Below are positions 7,801 to 14,558 of a stretch of DNA of 15,699 bases, one piece after another; the first letter of the stretch is position 1, and each line of letters opens with the position of its first letter. Both the position numbers and the translations under genes were made by a program. The stretch spans positions 1 through 15,699 of the forward strand of contig CAJAHV010000044.1 in the NCBI GenBank assembly GCA_903939555.1, in the 5' to 3' direction. Under the pieces are notes generated by a model. That model searched no databases, was not told where the DNA came from, and saw nothing but the letters and a program-made list of their open reading frames with translations. This DNA is from an uncultured Alphaproteobacteria bacterium. GTDB taxonomy: Bacteria > Pseudomonadota > Alphaproteobacteria > Sphingomonadales > Sphingomonadaceae.

Positions 7801-9887
7801 GGCGCCTTTGGCACCGGCAGCGCCGGCGGCGTGGTGCGCAGATAGTCGCGCACCAGGGCATCGAGCGAGGTCACCTCGCTGCCACCGCGTTCGATATCGG
7901 CGTCGCGGACATAGGCATAGCGTTCGGCGGCCAGTTTCTGGGCATCGGCGGCGCTGCGCACGATGGTCGGGCGGATGAAAACCATCAGATTGGTCTTGGT
8001 CTTGCTGCGCGAGCGCGAGGTGAACAGCTCGCCAAGGCCCGGAATGTCGCCCAGCAAGGGCACTTTCTCGATCGTGCGGCGCTCGTTTTCGTCGATCAGC
8101 CCGCCGAGCGCGATGATCTGGCCATCATCGACGGTCACTGTCGTGGTGATCTCGCGCTTGTTGAGCACCAGTTCGGGCGATGTCGTCGACACCGGCCCGG
8201 CGATCGAGCTGACTTCCTGGCGGATGGCCAGCTTGATGGTGCCGCCGGCGTTGATCTGCGGCTTCACATCGAGCTGGATACCGACATTCTGGCGCTGGAT
8301 GGTGCGAAAGGCGTTGTCGAAATTGTTGCTGAGCGCTTCACCGGTCGAGATCGGCACGTCCTGGCCGACAAGGATTTTCGCCTGCTGGTTGTCGAGCGTC
8401 ATGATCGACGGGGTCGACAGCACTTTCGAGGCGGTATCGGCCTTCACGGCGTTGATGACAAAGCCGAACACGGCATTGTTGCCAAGGTCGCCGCCGAACC
8501 CGAAGGTGCCGCCAGTGGCACCGAGCAGGGTCTGCACCGCGGCATCGCGCAAGGCCGTCGCGGTGTCCGAACCGCTGTCGAGCTTTTCGCCCGCTACCGC
8601 GCCGGCGACAGTGAGCAGATTGGGCGCAGCATTGCTGTAATTGGTTACCGAAAACGGGATGTTGCTGCCGCCGGTGCCGCTGAGCAGGAACTGCACCCCC
8701 AGGCGTTTGGCCGCGATATCGGAAATTTCGACGATGATCGCTTCGACCAGCACCTGTTCGCGGCGGGTATCGAGCTGGCGTACCACCTCGCCCAATTGCC
8801 GCTGCACATCGGCGGGCGCCGAAATGATGATGGCATTGGCGCCTTCATAGCGCGCGATGACCGCCTGACCGCGGCCGATGGTGGCGCCGGGGATCTGCAC
8901 GGCGGGGCCGCTCGACTGGCTGGCGCTGACCTGTTGCTGGTTGCCGAAAGGGGTTTGCGCGTTCGACTGGTTGCCCATCCCGCCACCAAAGCCGGCGCTG
9001 CTGCCGGCCACCGCGTTCGGCGTCTGGCCGACGAGTTGCTGGAGCACCGGCAGCAGCTTTTCGGCATCGGCATGGGCGAGGAAGATCACCCGCACATCGG
9101 CACCGGCGGCGGCGCGGCGATCGAGATCGAGCACGGTTTCGGCCAGCCGTGCCACCGCGCCGGCATCGCCGCGCAAGGCAACCGCGTTCGAACTGTCGAT
9201 GGCGACGATCGACACGCCGGGGCCGGTGCCGGGGCTGGCACCGCCCTGGGTGGCGCCCGGCCCGCCGGTCAATTGCCCCAGCGAGGCGGCGATTTCACGG
9301 GCGCCGGCATTCTTCAGCGCGATGACGCGCACGGTGGCGCGGTCGCGGTCGACCTGGCGGACCAGCGCGCGGACGCGGGCGACATTATCGGCATAATCGG
9401 CGATGATGACGGCATTGCCGCTGCGATTGGCGGTCAATTGCCCTTCGCGGCTGACCAGCGGGCGCAGCGTCTCCACTGCCGAGGCGGCGTCGATCGAATC
9501 GAGCCGGATGACTTCGGTGACGAATCGGTCGCGCCCGGTGCCTGGCCCGCCCGGCTGGGTGGCGGCACCATCGACCGGCGCGATGCGAAAGGCGCCGCCG
9601 GCCGCTGGCTGCACGACGAGGCCATTGGCGCGCAGGGTCGACAGGAACAGCTCGAAATAGGCGTCGCGGGTTAAAGGCCGTTCGGAAACGACCGATACCT
9701 TGCCCTGTACGCGCGGGTCGATGATGAAGGTGCGGCCGGTGGCACGCGCCACGTCCTGGATATAGGCGCGGACATCGGCATCGCGCAGATTGACCGTCTG
9801 TTGCGCGGCGAGCGGTGCCGTCACTACTCCTGTCATCGCCCCCATCAACGCCACCCCGGCGAGGAACATGTGCTTCCAGACTGTCAC
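7797..9887 (-). CDS. gspD: Type II secretion system secretin D
   Basis: GspD forms the multimeric outer-membrane channel. The 696-residue product starts with a signal peptide of about 28 residues, ending APLAA before QQTVNL. It continues with N0 (about 31-104), N1 (about 123-180), N2 (about 185-255) and N3 (about 262-372). The secretin domain covers about 378-640, with VPISTGEA at 511-518, VGIQLDVKPQINAGGTIKL at 535-553 and LMVFIRPTIV at 634-643. N3 contains a Gly/Asn/Gln/Ser-rich insert at about 294-328, common in this family. The start is GTG at 9887, overlapping the gspC stop as GTGA. The ATG at 9869 is an alternative, but the GTG start keeps the positive Lys5 ahead of the hydrophobic stretch. 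About 55 residues follow the barrel. Confidence 0.97.
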   Translation of the reverse strand: MTVWKHMFLAGVALMGAMTGVVTAPLAAQQTVNLRDADVRAYIQDVARATGRTFIIDPRVQGKVSVVSERPLTRDAYFELFLSTLRANGLVVQPAAGGAFRIAPVDGAATQPGGPGTGRDRFVTEVIRLDSIDAASAVETLRPLVSREGQLTANRSGNAVIIADYADNVARVRALVRQVDRDRATVRVIALKNAGAREIAASLGQLTGGPGATQGGASPGTGPGVSIVAIDSSNAVALRGDAGAVARLAETVLDLDRRAAAGADVRVIFLAHADAEKLLPVLQQLVGQTPNAVAGSSAGFGGGMGNQSNAQTPFGNQQQVSASQSSGPAVQIPGATIGRGQAVIARYEGANAIIISAPADVQRQLGEVVRQLDTRREQVLVEAIIVEISDIAAKRLGVQFLLSGTGGSNIPFSVTNYSNAAPNLLTVAGAVAGEKLDSGSDTATALRDAAVQTLLGATGGTFGFGGDLGNNAVFGFVINAVKADTASKVLSTPSIMTLDNQQAKILVGQDVPISTGEALSNNFDNAFRTIQRQNVGIQLDVKPQINAGGTIKLAIRQEVSSIAGPVSTTSPELVLNKREITTTVTVDDGQIIALGGLIDENERRTIEKVPLLGDIPGLGELFTSRSRSKTKTNLMVFIRPTIVRSAADAQKLAAERYAYVRDADIERGGSEVTSLDALVRDYLRTTPPALPVPKAP

Positions 9888-10678
9888 GTGCGGGTCCCGA
9901 TCTGCAGATTGACGCGGCTGCCGGCGCGTTCGACGGTGATGCCAAGCCCGCCGGCATCGAGCCGTCGGGTCAGCGCGGCGGGGTCGGAAATGCTTGCCAC
10001 CGGCGTGTCGCCGACGCTGACGAGCACATCGCCGGGTTGCAGCCCGGCTGCCAGAAAGGCGGTGCCCGAGCCTTTCGGGGTCAGCACATAGCCGGTGATG
10101 GCGGTGCCCTGCAGCCGTGGCGTGACCAGAATATCGGCGGCAAGACGGGCCTGTGTCGCCCTGTTGGCATTCGGCATGCCGGCGCTTTCGGGTGTCACCG
10201 GGGTGCCGCCCGCCGATTGGTCGAGAAACAGGCTTTCGCGGCGGCCACCGGTATCGAGCGTGGCGGCATCAAAGGCCACCGCGACGAGCCGTACCCCGGG
10301 GCTGATCTCGTCGCCCACGGCATAGCTCGACTGGACGCCGTCGCTGCCGGCGATGATCGCCGAACCGCGGCCCGAAACGGTGTCGACGCGGGTGCCGAGC
10401 AGGGTGAGGCCGAGGCCGGAGACTTCGGCGGTGGCAGCGCCGCCGGCCTGCCGGAAGAAGGGATCGAAACTGCCGATGATGCTGATGTCGGCAGGCGCCG
10501 CGCTGTGCTGTGGCTGCCAATTGCCGACCGGACCGACGGGGGTGATGATCGCCCAGACCAGTCGCGCGAGCGCCAGCCCGAGCAGCGCCAGCAGCATGAA
10601 GTCAAGCAGCGTCAGCAGCGGCCCGGGCGCGATGCCGCCGGCCATCCGGTCCGCCTGTCGTTTCACCGCTTGCAACAT
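9884..10678 (-). CDS. gspC: Type II secretion system protein C
   Basis: GspC is the inner-membrane protein that reaches through the periplasm to contact the N0 domain of the secretin. The 264-residue protein has a cytoplasmic N-terminus and one membrane helix at about 21-46 (LLTLLDFMLLALLGLALARL). A homology region covers about 64-150 (ISIIGSFDPFFR, then LGLTLLGTRVD, GVQSSYAVGDEISPGVRLV). A PDZ-like domain lies at about 182-262 (GYVLTPKGSGTAFLAAGLQ, then GDVLVSVGDTPVASI). It is the first gene of the operon. ATG 10678 lacks a well-spaced ribosome binding site. The ATG at 10645 has GGCGG 5 nt upstream, so a start 11 codons later is possible. Confidence 0.95.
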   Translation of the reverse strand: MLQAVKRQADRMAGGIAPGPLLTLLDFMLLALLGLALARLVWAIITPVGPVGNWQPQHSAAPADISIIGSFDPFFRQAGGAATAEVSGLGLTLLGTRVDTVSGRGSAIIAGSDGVQSSYAVGDEISPGVRLVAVAFDAATLDTGGRRESLFLDQSAGGTPVTPESAGMPNANRATQARLAADILVTPRLQGTAITGYVLTPKGSGTAFLAAGLQPGDVLVSVGDTPVASISDPAALTRRLDAGGLGITVERAGSRVNLQIGTRT

Positions 10679-10722
10679 TATGACGTCATGGCTCCCCGGA
10701 TTTCCCGCCCTAACGACGCGCG

Positions 10723-10751
10723 ATGACAGATTCGTGACGATTTGGCGACAA
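10723..10751 (-). promoter_or_regulatory. Candidate promoter of the T2SS operon
   Basis: On the minus strand TTGTCG (10751-10746) is followed after 17 nt by TGTCAT (10728-10723). Each matches four of six bases of the sigma-70-type consensus TTGACA/TATAAT. Transcription would begin roughly 35-40 nt before the gspC ATG. This is the best-spaced candidate I found upstream of gspC, but it is a pattern match only. Confidence 0.35.
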
Positions 10752-10808
10752 GGCTTGCACCAATGCCGCGGCGGGAGCCAGTGGCCATAGCCTGCTGTGG
10801 CGAACAGC

Positions 10809-10837
10809 TTGACAATTTTGTGCTGCGCCGCGATATG
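10809..10837 (+). promoter_or_regulatory. Candidate promoter of the DEAD-box helicase gene
   Basis: A perfect TTGACA at 10809-10814 is followed after 17 nt by GATATG at 10832-10837, which matches three of six bases of TATAAT. A strong -35 with a loose -10 is common in alphaproteobacteria. Transcription from here would give a leader of about 220 nt before the helicase ATG, which would contain the two inverted repeats at 10853 and 10905. Confidence 0.45.
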
Positions 10838-10852
10838 CGCCTCGGCTTCGGC

Positions 10853-10867
10853 GCGAAAAATTTTCGC
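10853..10867. repeat. Inverted repeat in helicase leader region
   Basis: GCGAAAA and TTTTCGC are separated by one A, a perfect 7+1+7 dyad. As RNA it could fold as a 6-bp stem with a 3-nt loop. As DNA it could be a protein binding site. It lies about 16 nt downstream of the candidate -10 element, close to the expected transcription start. Confidence 0.5.
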
Positions 10868-11062
10868 TGCCCACGCCGGGTGCGTGATCGGGCATCGTCC
10901 TTCCTGCCAATGGCAAGGGACACCGCCCCAGACCCGGATGTTCAGAGGCCAGCCCCAAGGGCCACCCCATCACGCGGGTTGTCAAAACCCGCTCGTCCTG
11001 CCGCCCGCGAAGGCCGCAGGCAGCCATGCGAATCTGTCGCATGCCCGATTCCAGAGATAATC

Positions 11063-12409
11063 ATGACCTATTTTACCGACTTCGGCCTTGCCGAACCGCT
11101 CGCTCGTGCGCTTGCCGACAAGGGCTATACCGAACCCACCCCGATTCAGGTGCAGGCAATCCCGCCAGTGCTCGAAGGCCATGATCTGTGCGGCATCGCC
11201 CAGACCGGCACCGGCAAGACCGCAGCGTTCGCGCTGCCGATCCTGCACCGCCTGGCCGCCAACCCCAAGCATCGCCTGAAATATGCCACCCGCACGCTGG
11301 TGCTGGCGCCGACGCGCGAACTGGTGTCGCAGATCGCCCAGTCGTTCACCGACTATGGCAAATATATGAAGCTGACCGTCACCACCGTATTTGGCGGCGT
11401 GCCGATTCCGCGCCAGGAACGCGCCATGAGCAGCGGCGTCGATGTCGTGGTCGCCACCCCGGGTCGCCTGCTCGACCTCGTCGAGCGCGGCGCGATCGAT
11501 CTCAAGCTTGTTGAAATCCTTGTCCTCGACGAAGCCGACCAGATGCTCGATCTCGGGTTCATCCATGATCTGCGCCGTATCGTCGGCCTGTTGCCGCGCA
11601 AGCGCCAGACCCTGTTCTTTTCGGCAACCATGCCCAAGGCGATCGAGGAACTGGCGGCGAAATATCTGACCAACCCGGTCAAGGTGTCGGTCAAGCCGGC
11701 GGCCACCACCGCGGAGCGCGTCGAACAGGCGGTCATCCATGTCAACCAGGCCGAAAAGCCGGCGCTGCTGCAACTCGTGCTCAAGGACAAGGCGATCGAC
11801 CGCGCGCTGGTGTTCAGCCGCACCAAACATGGCGCCGATCGCATCGTGCGCCAATTGGGCAATGCCGGGATCGTTGCCGAAGCGATCCACGGCAACAAGA
11901 GCCAGCCGCAGCGCGAACGCGCGCTGGCCAATTTCAAGGCCGGCACCTGCCGGGTGCTGGTGGCGACCGATATCGCGGCGCGCGGCATCGATGTGACGGG
12001 CGTCAGCCATGTCATCAACTATGAACTGCCCAATGTGCCCGAATCCTATGTTCACCGCATCGGGCGCACCGCGCGCGCCGGCGCCGATGGCCAGGCAATT
12101 GCATTTTGCGCCGAAGACGAACGGCCCTTCCTGCGCGATATCGAAAAACTGATCCGCCAGAAGATCACAGTGCTGGCACTGCCTGCCGATTTCCGTGCTG
12201 CCGTGTTGGCAGCACAAAAGATCGAGCGCGCCGCACCGCCGGCGCCGCGTGAGGAAGAACGCCGCGATTTCGCCCGCCGCGCGCCCGGCGGCGGCCGCCC
12301 CGGCCGTGATCCGCGCGCCAAGGTAACGCCGCAGCGGGGCCAGGGTGGCGCCCGCGCCGGTGGTGGCGCCGGTGCTGGCGGCGGTGGCGGCTATCGCGGC
12401 GGCCGCTGA
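11063..12409 (+). CDS. DEAD-box ATP-dependent RNA helicase (RhlE-like)
   Basis: This 448-residue protein has the full set of superfamily 2 DEAD-box motifs. The Q motif is PTPIQ at 26-30, motif I is AQTGTGKT at 46-53, Ia PTRELV at 83-88, Ib ATPGR at 131-135, II DEAD at 156-159 and III SAT at 187-189. Motif V is ATDIAARGID at 301-310 and motif VI HRIGRTAR at 331-338. After the two RecA-like domains comes a basic, disordered tail from about 385 to 448, rich in Arg and Gly and ending GGGYRGGR. Such tails bind RNA in RhlE-type proteins. These enzymes remodel RNA, often ribosomal RNA or mRNA in the cold. ATG 11063 is chosen because it begins the conserved N-terminus (MTYFTDFGL). The frame stays open upstream, but that part is not conserved-looking. 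Confidence 0.95.
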   Translation: MTYFTDFGLAEPLARALADKGYTEPTPIQVQAIPPVLEGHDLCGIAQTGTGKTAAFALPILHRLAANPKHRLKYATRTLVLAPTRELVSQIAQSFTDYGKYMKLTVTTVFGGVPIPRQERAMSSGVDVVVATPGRLLDLVERGAIDLKLVEILVLDEADQMLDLGFIHDLRRIVGLLPRKRQTLFFSATMPKAIEELAAKYLTNPVKVSVKPAATTAERVEQAVIHVNQAEKPALLQLVLKDKAIDRALVFSRTKHGADRIVRQLGNAGIVAEAIHGNKSQPQRERALANFKAGTCRVLVATDIAARGIDVTGVSHVINYELPNVPESYVHRIGRTARAGADGQAIAFCAEDERPFLRDIEKLIRQKITVLALPADFRAAVLAAQKIERAAPPAPREEERRDFARRAPGGGRPGRDPRAKVTPQRGQGGARAGGGAGAGGGGGYRGGR

Positions 12410-12448
12410 GCCTTCGCCCAGACGGAAAGTGCAGCGGGAAATGATGCG

Positions 12449-12470
12449 GGCGGTGGCGCAAGCCGCCGCC
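12449..12470 (+). terminator. Stable hairpin with GCAA loop after the helicase gene
   Basis: GGCGGTGGC, GCAA, GCCGCCGCC gives a 9-bp stem (one G-U pair) closed by a GNRA tetraloop, 39 nt after the helicase stop. The G-U pair fits only plus-strand RNA; on the minus strand it is a C-A mismatch. No U-tract follows (TTGCAAC), so it may be a 3'-end stabilising structure or a Rho-associated end rather than an intrinsic terminator. Confidence 0.4.
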
Positions 12471-12525
12471 TTGCAACTACAGGCCCGAACCGTACTGCCT
12501 GTTGATAAGCGTGGACGCGGGCGGG

Positions 12526-12807
12526 TTACTCCCGTGCTGCGACCTGATGATGGCGGATCACTTCGTCGATGATGAACCGCAGGAACTTTTCCGAGAACTC
12601 CGGATCGAGCTTGGCGGTTTCGGCGAGTGCGCGCAGCCGGGCAACCTGCGCCGCCTCGCGGCCCGGGTCGGCGGCGGGCAGACCAGCGGTGGCCTTGTGG
12701 CGACCAACGGCCTTGGTGATCTTGAAGCGTTCGGCGAGCATGAAGACCAAGGCGGCATCGATATTGTCGATGCTGTCGCGATAGCCGGCTAGAGTTTCAT
12801 CGGACAC
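12526..12807 (-). CDS. Chorismate mutase, AroQ class
   Basis: This 93-residue all-helical protein matches the AroQ (CM_2) fold that converts chorismate to prephenate for phenylalanine and tyrosine synthesis. Residues lining up with the E. coli P-protein mutase site, all shifted by one, are Arg10 (YRDSID), Arg27 (AERFK), Lys38 (GRHKA), Asp47, Arg50 and Glu51 (DPGRE). The C-terminal helix has EVIRHHQ, where His87 or Gln88 would take the place of the E. coli Gln88. The start is GTG 12807, preceded by AAGGAAAA with good spacing. The frame stays open to 12876, but that extension lacks family character. It is monofunctional, with no dehydratase or dehydrogenase domain. An isochorismate-pyruvate lyase of the same fold is a less likely alternative. 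It is divergent from the prenyl synthase gene. Confidence 0.88.
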   Translation of the reverse strand: MSDETLAGYRDSIDNIDAALVFMLAERFKITKAVGRHKATAGLPAADPGREAAQVARLRALAETAKLDPEFSEKFLRFIIDEVIRHHQVAARE

Positions 12808-12812
12808 GATCG

Positions 12813-12820
12813 TTTTCCTT
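12813..12820 (-). promoter_or_regulatory. Ribosome binding site of the chorismate mutase gene
   Basis: AAGGAAAA on the minus strand lies with its AAGGA core 8 nt before GTG 12807. It is the reason for choosing GTG over the more upstream start at 12876. Confidence 0.65.
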
Positions 12821-12821
12821 T

Positions 12822-12834
12822 GTGGCAATGCCAC
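12822..12834. repeat. Palindrome in the divergent chorismate mutase / prenyl synthase gap
   Basis: GTGGCA, A, TGCCAC is a perfect 6+1+6 dyad just upstream of the mutase ribosome binding site. The half-site GTGGCA occurs again at 12855-12860. Near it, GGGTTTGCAAGCCC at 12867-12880 is a 14-nt palindrome with one mismatched pair. All lie in the 101-bp divergent gap, where an operator would be expected, but no regulator is indicated. Confidence 0.4.
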
Positions 12835-12908
12835 CTTTGCGGCGGATTCGCGCGGTGGCAAGCTGTGGGTTTGCAAGCCCGGGCCATGTGGCTAAGGACG
12901 GGAGCACG

Positions 12909-13922
12909 ATGACAGCGACCATTCACACCCTGCGCAAAGGCGACGAGCCCTCCATGGCCGCGCTGGTGGCGTTGACAGCAGCGGGCCTGACCCAGGTCAA
13001 CCATGTCATCATCGACCGCATGCAGTCACCGGTGGCGCTGATCCCGGAACTGGCCGGGCATCTGATCGCCGGCGGCGGCAAGCGGTTGCGGCCGATGTTG
13101 ACGCTGGGCTGCGCCGCGCTGCTCGATTACGGCGGCACCCGCCATCACAAGCTCGCTGCCGCGGTCGAGTTCATCCATACCGCGACGTTGCTCCATGACG
13201 ATGTCGTCGATGTGTCGGGCCTGCGCCGTGGCAAGCCGACTGCCAACCGGTTATGGGGCAACCCGGCCAGCGTGCTGGTTGGCGATTTCCTGTTCAGCCG
13301 TTCGTTCGAACTGATGGTCGAGGATGGCTCGCTCAGGGTGCTCAAGATCCTCAGCGCCGCCTCGGCGATCATCGCCGAAGGCGAGGTCGCGCAACTGACC
13401 GCGCAGCGCAATGTCGAGACCAGCGAGGACCGCTACCTCGAGATCATCACCGCCAAGACCGCCGCGCTGTTCGCCGCCGCCTGCCAGATCGCCGCGATCG
13501 TGGCGGAACGCGAAGCCCCGGCCGAAGCCGCGCTCGAAGCCTATGGTCGCCATCTCGGCATCGCCTTCCAGCTTGTCGACGATGCCATCGACTATGTTTC
13601 GGACGCCGATACGATGGGCAAGGACGTCGGTGACGATTTCCGCGATGGCAAGATCACCCTGCCGGTCATCCTCGCCTATGCGCGCGGCAATGAGGAAGAA
13701 CGGGAATTCTGGCGGCTGGCGATGCGCGGCCGGGCCAATGGCGAGGCCGAACTGGCGCGCGCCTCGGCGTTGCTGCAATCGACCCATGCCGTTGCCGATA
13801 CCATGGCGCGGGCCCGGCATTACGGCGCGCGGGCGATCGACGCGCTCGCCGGTTTTGCCAATGGCCCGGCCAAGGCCGCGCTGATCGAAACGGTCGAATT
13901 CGCCATTGCGCGGGCCTATTGA
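12909..13922 (+). CDS. ispB: Long-chain polyprenyl diphosphate synthase (octa/decaprenyl type)
   Basis: This 337-residue trans-prenyltransferase extends allylic diphosphates with isopentenyl diphosphate to make the ubiquinone side chain. Motifs include GGGKRLRP at 55-62, the first Asp-rich motif DDVVD at 97-101, LRRGKPTAN at 105-113, GDFLFSR at 125-131, and the second Asp-rich motif DDAID at 224-228 with GKDVGDDFRDGKITLP at 237-252. The fifth residue before the first Asp motif is Ala92, small, as in synthases that make long chains. A farnesyl or geranylgeranyl enzyme would have a bulky residue there. If the host is a sphingomonad, decaprenyl for Q-10 is the likely product. The start ATG follows GGGAG at a 4-nt spacing. 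The 29 codons open upstream are not conserved-looking. Exact chain length cannot be read from sequence. Confidence 0.93.
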   Translation: MTATIHTLRKGDEPSMAALVALTAAGLTQVNHVIIDRMQSPVALIPELAGHLIAGGGKRLRPMLTLGCAALLDYGGTRHHKLAAAVEFIHTATLLHDDVVDVSGLRRGKPTANRLWGNPASVLVGDFLFSRSFELMVEDGSLRVLKILSAASAIIAEGEVAQLTAQRNVETSEDRYLEIITAKTAALFAAACQIAAIVAEREAPAEAALEAYGRHLGIAFQLVDDAIDYVSDADTMGKDVGDDFRDGKITLPVILAYARGNEEEREFWRLAMRGRANGEAELARASALLQSTHAVADTMARARHYGARAIDALAGFANGPAKAALIETVEFAIARAY

Positions 13923-13924
13923 TG

Positions 13925-13941
13925 CAGGCACCGGTCGCCTG
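13925..13941 (+). other. Small hairpin after the prenyl synthase stop
   Basis: CAGGC and GCCTG flank a 7-nt loop ACCGGTC, starting 3 nt after the TGA. The stem is only 5 bp and there is no U-tract, so a terminator is possible but weakly supported. Confidence 0.2.
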
Positions 13942-13977
13942 AATTGTGCGGCTCCCGCCGGGGATCTGGGTTCCGGG

Positions 13978-13983
13978 TATAAT
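13978..13983 (+). promoter_or_regulatory. Candidate -10 element before the complex I subunit gene
   Basis: A perfect TATAAT lies 87 nt before the ATG at 14071, in a 148-bp gap after the prenyl synthase gene. I find no TTGACA-like hexamer 16-18 nt upstream and no TG extension, so this is a chance match or a weak promoter. Confidence 0.3.
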
Positions 13984-14070
13984 GACTCAGGCATAATGGC
14001 GGCGCAGGCGGGCCAGCAGGCGATTGCGACGCCGCTTGAACATCTGGGCGCAATCGGCGAAGGAAGCGCC

Positions 14071-14349
14071 ATGCTTGCCCGTCTTTACCAGCGCCCCAAA
14101 TCGTCCATGCAGTCCGGCCGCGCCCGCACGGGCCAATGGCTGCTGGAGATCGAGCGCGACGAAGCACAACGGCCCGACCCGTTGACCGGCTGGTCTGGCT
14201 CCGGCGCGACGCAGACGCAAGTACAGTTGCAGTTCGGCTCACGCGAGGCAGCAATTGCCTATGCCGCAGCAAATGACCTGACGCTGGAGGTGGTGCCGCT
14301 CGGGCCGCGCAGCCTCAAGCTTCAGGCCTATGCGGACAATTTCCGCTAA
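14071..14349 (+). CDS. NDUFS4-like accessory subunit of NADH:ubiquinone oxidoreductase (complex I)
   Basis: This 92-residue protein matches the ETC complex I conserved-region family (NDUFS4 / 18-kDa AQDQ subunit), a supernumerary subunit that alphaproteobacteria share with mitochondria. Visible family blocks are ARLYQRPKSSMQSGRARTG at 3-21, WLLEIE, the loop RPDPLTGWSGSGATQTQVQL, the helix SREAAIAYAAAND, and the ending LKLQAYADNFR. It is soluble and binds the peripheral arm near the NADH-oxidising module. The ATG at 14071 is preceded by AAGGA with 6-nt spacing. The frame is open upstream to 13906 but has no conserved character there. It is the last gene before a 511-bp gap. As is usual, it is not within a nuo operon here. 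Confidence 0.92.
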   Translation: MLARLYQRPKSSMQSGRARTGQWLLEIERDEAQRPDPLTGWSGSGATQTQVQLQFGSREAAIAYAAANDLTLEVVPLGPRSLKLQAYADNFR

Positions 14350-14531
14350 CAGCACCTGCCGCCAGCAGCGCCCGATAATGATTGGGCCGGCGTTCCGTCA
14401 GCAGTAACAAAGGACGTCCGGTTCCGCCCGGGTGACCCTGATCCCGATGCTTTGCGCGCTCGTGACCGGGTGCGACTGTTTCCGTGGAAGGACTGATCGT
14501 TCACGAATGTCGCCTTGTCGCTCATCAGGCT

Positions 14532-14558
14532 TTGCGTTCTAAATAACGTGCAACGCAA
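14532..14558. repeat. Inverted repeat TTGCGTT-N13-AACGCAA
   Basis: Arms at 14532-14538 and 14552-14558 are perfect 7-bp complements separated by 13 nt. The next 14 nt from 14560 (TGCTGGTACAAGCA) form a palindrome with one mismatched pair. As RNA the first dyad could be a stem with a 13-nt loop. As DNA it could be an operator. Confidence 0.4.

Larger units (their letters stand above)
10679..11062. other. Divergent intergenic region between gspC and the RNA helicase gene
   Basis: These 384 bp separate the leftward T2SS operon from the rightward helicase gene. I see no convincing gene in them. They hold candidate promoters in both directions and a perfect 10-bp palindrome ATGACGTCAT at 10680-10689, directly before the gspC ATG. 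They also hold small inverted repeats at 10853-10867 and 10905-10915, and a weak one (GAATC/GATTC) at 11030-11051 just before the helicase start. The last three would all lie in the helicase leader RNA if the promoter at 10809 is used. Confidence 0.7.

Noticed and set aside
8796..9674. 292-codon plus-strand frame over gspD
   Set aside because: It is antisense to the N-domains of the secretin, with composition mirroring the Gly/Ala/Asp-rich coding strand and no domain seen.
10678..10923. 81-codon minus-strand frame whose TAA overlaps the gspC ATG
   Set aside because: The overlap is attractive, but the protein is Arg/Ser-rich with no fold signature and its start would lie upstream of the best gspC promoter candidate. 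Kept only as a note in the gspC start finding.
10710..11042. 110-codon minus-strand frame in the divergent gap
   Set aside because: It has no recognisable family, no clear ribosome site, and composition like random GC-rich DNA.
10982..12217. 411-codon open frame on the minus strand
   Set aside because: It is the antisense shadow of the DEAD-box helicase. The plus frame carries every helicase motif and this frame has no family character.
13923..14070. Possible tRNA or small RNA in the gap after the prenyl synthase gene
   Set aside because: I could not draw a cloverleaf or find a T-loop and acceptor pair; only a 5-bp hairpin and a TATAAT are present.
13251..14072. 273-codon minus-strand frame over the prenyl synthase
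   Set aside because: It is antisense to the well-supported synthase gene, with no motif or sensible ribosome site.
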